Under the pieces are notes generated by a model, which saw only the letters and a program-made list of their open reading frames with translations, had not been told where the DNA came from and ran no database searches. The position numbers were made by a program, and so were the translations under genes. Below, piece by piece: positions 60,122 to 64,000 of a stretch of 64,000 bases of DNA. The first letter of the stretch is position 1. Each line of letters opens with the position of its first letter. Source of the DNA: Clostridia bacterium (GTDB lineage: Bacteria > Bacillota > Clostridia > CAKSNL01 > HGM11501); contig JAFQQJ010000020.1 in assembly GCA_017411325.1 (NCBI GenBank), forward strand, positions 1 through 64,000, given 5' to 3'.

Positions 60122-61082
60122 ATTTCAGATATTCCTTATTTACTATGCTGACAGGAGTTTCGCCATTTATAAATCTCATCACATTGTCGGTAACCTCTTT
60201 ATGAAGATCATCAACGCCTTCAAAGGAGTTCCACGCAACATGAGGTGAAAGAACCACATTGCTCATAGTAAGAAGGGGGTTATCCTCTGCTACGGGCTCT
60301 TCTTCCAGTACATCAAGAGCAGCGCCGCCTATTTCGCCTTCCTTAAGTGCTTTTATCAATGCCTTTTCATCCACGAGTCCGCCTCTGCCTGTGTTTACTA
60401 AAACGGCATCCTTTTTCATCAGCTTAAACTCATCATCGCTGAACATATGGAAAGTATCGTCATTTAAGGGAGAGTGGAGGGAGATGAAGTCAGACGAAGC
60501 AATAAGCTCGGAAAGCTCCACCTTTTTAACGCCTGCAGCCTTTGCGTCTTCTTCTGTAACATAAGGATCGTATACTAAAATGTCCATCTCGAAAGCGGCA
60601 CTTCGCTCTGCCACCTTTCTTGCTATTCTGCCAAAGCCCACAAGGCCCAGAGTTTTCTTTGTGAGACGGCGAACCTTTCCTGTTGCAAGAGGACTCCATG
60701 CACCTTCTCTTGTGCATTTGTCAGCCAGAGGGATGTGCTTACAGCAGGAAAGCATTAAAGCCATTGCGTATTCCGCAACGTCGTAAACGCCGTAACAGGG
60801 GGAGTTACATACATAAATTCCCGCTTCTCCGGCGGCTTTTAAATCCACACTGTCATAGCCTATTCCGTAGCGGATAAGCATTTTACACTTATCCATACTG
60901 TCAATAATTTCCTTTGTTATTGCGGCATCGTTGAACATAACAACATCCTTGCCCCGTACGAGATTTTTAAAATCCTCGGTATCCTTAAAATATGTAACGG
61001 TGAAGGTGGCACCCGCTTTTTCAAAGGTTTCCTTTTCTAAAGAATAGTCGTTTCCCTGACGGTCGAACATAATAATATCCAT
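60120..61082 (-). CDS. D-isomer-specific 2-hydroxyacid dehydrogenase
   Basis: 320 residues. LGLVGFGRIARKVAER is the NAD-binding GxGxxG, NTGRGGLVDEKALI with its Arg, EEEPV (Glu) and SPHVAWNS (His) the catalytic triad region. It is near phosphoglycerate/glyoxylate reductases and CtBP-like proteins. ATG 61082 has AAAGGATG upstream. The 2-keto substrate is not known and it stands alone. Confidence 0.9.
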   Translation of the reverse strand: MDIIMFDRQGNDYSLEKETFEKAGATFTVTYFKDTEDFKNLVRGKDVVMFNDAAITKEIIDSMDKCKMLIRYGIGYDSVDLKAAGEAGIYVCNSPCYGVYDVAEYAMALMLSCCKHIPLADKCTREGAWSPLATGKVRRLTKKTLGLVGFGRIARKVAERSAAFEMDILVYDPYVTEEDAKAAGVKKVELSELIASSDFISLHSPLNDDTFHMFSDDEFKLMKKDAVLVNTGRGGLVDEKALIKALKEGEIGGAALDVLEEEPVAEDNPLLTMSNVVLSPHVAWNSFEGVDDLHKEVTDNVMRFINGETPVSIVNKEYLK

Positions 61083-61178
61083 AAAAATCATCCTTTCAGC
61101 TTTATTGTAACACAATATATCCGGGCAGTCATTGAAAAAATTGCCTTAATTTAATAAAAAAACAAAAATATTGTTATT

Positions 61179-63224
61179 TCAGTTGAACATACCATCTGCG
61201 CCCTTCGATGTAAACATATCGCGGAGAGCTTTTCTTATAAGAGCGTTTTCTTCAGCCTTTAACAAAGGATCTTTTTTGAGCAGATTATCCGCCGCTTTAT
61301 TTGCCATATTCAATATATCGGAATCGTTTGAAATATCTCCGATTTTCATTTCAGGAAGGCCGTGCTGACGGGTACCGAAAATTTCACCGGGGCCTCGGAG
61401 CTCCAAGTCCTTCTCGGCAATTTTAAATCCGTCGGTGGTCATTGCCATTATATCCATACGTTCCTTTGTTTCTTTGCTGTCGCTTCCGGTAAAGAGAACA
61501 CAGTAGCTCTGATCACGCCCTCTTCCGACACGTCCCCTCAGCTGATGGAGCTGGGCAAGGCCGAAGCGCTCGGCATTTTCTACCACCATCAATGTGGCAT
61601 TCGGTACATTTACCCCGACTTCGATTACTGTTGTGGAAACTAAAATCTTGATGTCGCCCGAAAGGAATGAGGACATGATTTCATCCTTTTCGGCATTTTT
61701 CATTTTTCCGTGGATAAAGCCGACGGAAATGGAGGGGAATACTTCGTTTTTTAGTCTTTCGGCAAACTCAACAACAGATTTTAATTCCATAGTGTCGCTT
61801 TCTTCAACCATCGGGCAGACGATATATGCCTGATTTCCTAAATTTATGTTCTTTTCGATAAAGGCATAAATGCGCTTTCGCATATCTTCGCCCACAACAT
61901 AGGTTTTTATCTGCTGACGCCCGGGCGGAAGCTCGTCTATGACGGATATGTCAAGGTCGCTGTATAAAATGAGGGCAAGTGTTCTCGGTATGGGAGTTGC
62001 GGTCATAACCAGAATGTGGGGAGAGGCGCCGCTTTTTTCCGCCAGTGCCGCTCTCTGCTTGACTCCGAAGCGGTGCTGCTCGTCGGTTATTACGAGTGCC
62101 AGATCCGAAAAAGCCACATCCTCGGAAAAAAGCGCGTGTGTTCCCACGGCAATTTTTATTTCTCCGCTTTTTAGCTTTTCAATTGTCTCCCGCCTTTCCT
62201 TTGCCTTTGTACTTCCGGTAAGAAGGCATATGGGAATGCCGGGAAGCATACTTTTAAGTGACTCAAAGTGCTGACGGGCAAGGATTTCCGTGGGAGCCAT
62301 CATAGCACCCTGATGCCCGTTTTTGTAAGCGAGATATAAAGATGCGGCACCGACAGCGGTTTTGCCGCTTCCCACATCGCCCTGAACAAGGCGGTTCATA
62401 GGCGTTTGCCTCATCAAATCGTCACATATTTCACTCACAACCCTCTTCTGCGCACCCGTAAATTCATAGGGTAAATTTTTGAGGAAGGGGGAAACGTCGG
62501 TATCGGGAAAAGCAATACCTGTAAGGGTATTTCTTCTGCCTGAAAGAAGGCGCATACCCAGATTAAGAAGGAAAAACTCTTCAAAAACAAGCCTCCTTCG
62601 TGCAACGGAAAAGGCGTTGGCGCTTTCGGGAAAGTGTATGTTGGAAAGGGCATATTTTATTTCGCAAAGGGAGTTTTCCTCTCTTATATGAGGAGGTAAT
62701 GTTTCCGTAATTTCGGGGAGTGCGGCATCCAGGCACTGCTTTGCTGTCGCTTGCATGGTTTTCTGCGAAAGTCCTGCGGTTAAGTTATATACGGGAACAA
62801 TTCTGCCCGTTGCAAGATTTTTTTCTTCGGTTTCGTAAACCGGGGTTATGATTTCCTTCTTGCCGTAGGAAATTTTTATCTGACCGAAAAAGGTGTAGGT
62901 TTTTCCCACGGTAAAGTTTTTCATAACATATTTGTTGTTGTACCACACGGCGTTGATAAACCCGGAATCGTCCCTTAAAATCAGGGTGTAAACGGCAAAA
63001 TTTTTCCTTATGCGTCTAACCTCCGGGGCTGAAAATACGGTGGCTCTTATGCATACTGATTCGCCGTCTGCCACTTCGGCAATTTTTCTTACTTCGCTTC
63101 TGTCCTCGTTTCTGAAGGGGAAGTGATAAAGCATATCGTGAAGTGTGAAAATTCCGAGCTTTTCTAATTTTTTTGCAGTGGTCTGACCTATCCCCTTAAG
63201 GGTGGTTATTTTATCAGAAAGCAT
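61179..63224 (-). CDS. recG: ATP-dependent DNA helicase RecG
   Basis: 681 residues from ATG 63224, which follows AAAGGAGG; the frame is open to 63317 without a comparable site. The N-terminal wedge (OB-fold) domain is followed by helicase motifs: GDVGSGKTAVGAASL (Walker A), APTEILARQ, VITDEQHRFG (DEQH box), MTATPIPRTL, VATTVIEVGVNVPNAT-like VSTTVIEVGVNVP and QLHQLRGRVGRGRDQ. It remodels stalled replication forks and Holliday junctions. It follows yloV, as in many Firmicutes. Confidence 0.96.
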   Translation of the reverse strand: MLSDKITTLKGIGQTTAKKLEKLGIFTLHDMLYHFPFRNEDRSEVRKIAEVADGESVCIRATVFSAPEVRRIRKNFAVYTLILRDDSGFINAVWYNNKYVMKNFTVGKTYTFFGQIKISYGKKEIITPVYETEEKNLATGRIVPVYNLTAGLSQKTMQATAKQCLDAALPEITETLPPHIREENSLCEIKYALSNIHFPESANAFSVARRRLVFEEFFLLNLGMRLLSGRRNTLTGIAFPDTDVSPFLKNLPYEFTGAQKRVVSEICDDLMRQTPMNRLVQGDVGSGKTAVGAASLYLAYKNGHQGAMMAPTEILARQHFESLKSMLPGIPICLLTGSTKAKERRETIEKLKSGEIKIAVGTHALFSEDVAFSDLALVITDEQHRFGVKQRAALAEKSGASPHILVMTATPIPRTLALILYSDLDISVIDELPPGRQQIKTYVVGEDMRKRIYAFIEKNINLGNQAYIVCPMVEESDTMELKSVVEFAERLKNEVFPSISVGFIHGKMKNAEKDEIMSSFLSGDIKILVSTTVIEVGVNVPNATLMVVENAERFGLAQLHQLRGRVGRGRDQSYCVLFTGSDSKETKERMDIMAMTTDGFKIAEKDLELRGPGEIFGTRQHGLPEMKIGDISNDSDILNMANKAADNLLKKDPLLKAEENALIRKALRDMFTSKGADGMFN

Positions 63225-63264
63225 AGTAACCTCCTTTCTGAAAAGATTGATTGCTGCGTAATGT

Positions 63265-63324
63265 TTAAAAAAATACAGGGGAGATGCCTTCATCGGCCTG
63301 ATGGCTGATGAGGGCATCAGCCCC
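63265..63324 (-). terminator. strong GC-rich hairpin between yloV and recG, REP-like
   Basis: GGGGAGATGCC... and ...GGGCATCAGCCCC pair over about 21 bp (63278-63298 with 63303-63324). On the minus strand a T7 run follows (63266-63273), so it works as a terminator after yloV. The GGGGCTGATGCC-type palindrome resembles dispersed intergenic repeats of gut Firmicutes. Confidence 0.7.
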
Positions 63325-63340
63325 TACATAAAATTCGATT

Positions 63341-64000
63341 TTATTCTGCGGACAGGATGTATGAGTATACGGGCTGCTCTCCGTTATATAAGGAGACGTC
63401 ACAGTCGGGATACTTTATTTCAAGGTATTCCACAAGGCTTTCTGCCTCATCTACGGGAAGATTGTCTCCGTAGATTACGGTGATAAGCTCAGTGTCTTCG
63501 GTAACCATTTTGGAAAGTATATCCTTGGCGGTTTCCGTTGCATCACTGCCTACGGAAACAATGTCCTTTTCAATCATACCTAAAATGTCCCCGTCGTGAA
63601 TTTCGGTATCGCCTAAAACCGTATCCCTCACGGCGTGGGTGATAAGACCGGTGGTTACGTTTTTTGCAGCAGAGGCCATTGCCGAAGCATTTTCCTCAGC
63701 TTCACCCTCGGGATTAAAGGAAACCATAGCGCTTATACCCTGAGGAATAGATTTTGTGGGAACGACAAGCACATTCTTATCTGAAATTTCCGCCGCCTGC
63801 TCTGCCGCCATAATGATGTTTTTGTTGTTGGGGAGAACATAGATGTTTTCGGCTTCAATTTCTTCAATGGCGGATAATATATCATCCGTGCTGGGATTCA
63901 TTGTCTGTCCGCCTGAAATCACATATGCACCTAAATCTCTGAAAAGTCCTTCTACGCCGACACCTGCGGCAACGGAAAGAACGGCATTCTTTGATGCCGA
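63341..64000 (-). CDS. DAK2/FakA-like protein (YloV), C-terminal part
   Basis: The frame runs off the right edge, so the N-terminal DAK2 kinase domain is outside the window. VAAGVGVEGLFRDLGAYVIS, GGQTMNPSTDDILSAIE, NIYVLPNNKNIIMAAEQAAE, VVPTKSIPQGISAM and TVIYGDNLPVDEAE are typical of the YloV/fatty-acid-kinase C-terminal region. FakA binds fatty acids and phosphorylates them together with a FakB/DegV partner for phospholipid synthesis. The neighbouring recG order is conserved in Firmicutes. Confidence 0.88.
   Translation of the reverse strand, partial: SASKNAVLSVAAGVGVEGLFRDLGAYVISGGQTMNPSTDDILSAIEEIEAENIYVLPNNKNIIMAAEQAAEISDKNVLVVPTKSIPQGISAMVSFNPEGEAEENASAMASAAKNVTTGLITHAVRDTVLGDTEIHDGDILGMIEKDIVSVGSDATETAKDILSKMVTEDTELITVIYGDNLPVDEAESLVEYLEIKYPDCDVSLYNGEQPVYSYILSAE

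Overview
The window looks like the chromosome of an anaerobic, AT-leaning Clostridia-type Firmicute, probably a gut or rumen organism. Support for this: a SigH-family sporulation sigma factor, an HPr with His15 and Ser46, a yloV-recG gene pair, strong GGAGG ribosome binding sites, promoters of the TTGACA-N17-TATAAT type, frequent TTG/GTG starts and many polysaccharide-foraging genes. No rRNA, tRNA or CRISPR array was seen. Despite the sugar catabolism genes, no sugar transporter is encoded in these 64 kb.

Layout. (1) 1-7.9 kb, plus strand: the end of a Gfo/Idh/MocA oxidoreductase; a divergent AraC regulator facing a 2-keto-3-deoxy-galactonate operon (aldolase, DgoK-type kinase, sialidase-like hydrolase); a small unknown protein behind an iteron-like TGCGTA repeat array; an AAA/DUF4143 ATPase; and a GH1 beta-glucosidase. 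(2) 7.9-31.2 kb, minus strand: a long Wzx/Wzy-type exopolysaccharide operon, apparently read from a promoter at about 31.22 kb. It holds an initiating sugar-phosphate transferase, six GT2/GT4/GT32 glycosyltransferases, flippase, polymerase, two Wzz-like co-polymerases, GtrA, GtrB and a GtrII-like enzyme, a YdjC-type deacetylase, an O-acetyltransferase and a metallophosphoesterase. Four cyclic-di-GMP-type proteins are interleaved: an intact GGDEF protein, a Wzz fused to a degenerate GGDEF domain, a degenerate GGDEF-EVL protein and an intact EAL protein. (3) 31.4-38.2 kb: an LDH2-family gene cut off by a 3'-truncated IS256-type element, then a divergent AraC/amino-sugar cluster (Gfo/Idh oxidoreductase, NagA-like, NagB-like) whose codon choice differs from its surroundings and which may be acquired DNA.

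(4) 38.3-49.86 kb, plus strand: the most interesting block. LDH2-family dehydrogenase, KDPG-type aldolase, SDR, aldo/keto reductase, glycerate 2-kinase, an enolase-like protein lacking several catalytic residues of enolase, and an aldehyde dehydrogenase are followed, from their own promoter, by a PfkB kinase, a fucose/arabinose-isomerase-like protein, a class II aldolase and a DUF4867-type protein. Together these suggest an Entner-Doudoroff-like sugar-acid route (pyruvate plus aldehyde, then glycerate, then 2-phosphoglycerate) beside an isomerase-kinase-aldolase route. The enolase-like protein is a candidate for the dehydratase that is otherwise missing. (5) 49.9-53.4 kb: an unknown protein, an orphan beta-class DNA methyltransferase and an XRE/ImmA pair. 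(6) 53.5-64 kb: housekeeping genes: YqeG phosphatase, HPr, UvrC, an AraC regulator, S20, MetK, SigH, a zinc-ribbon protein, a D-2-hydroxyacid dehydrogenase, RecG and the C-terminal part of YloV/FakA.

All assignments come from reading the sequence by eye; no database or alignment program was used.
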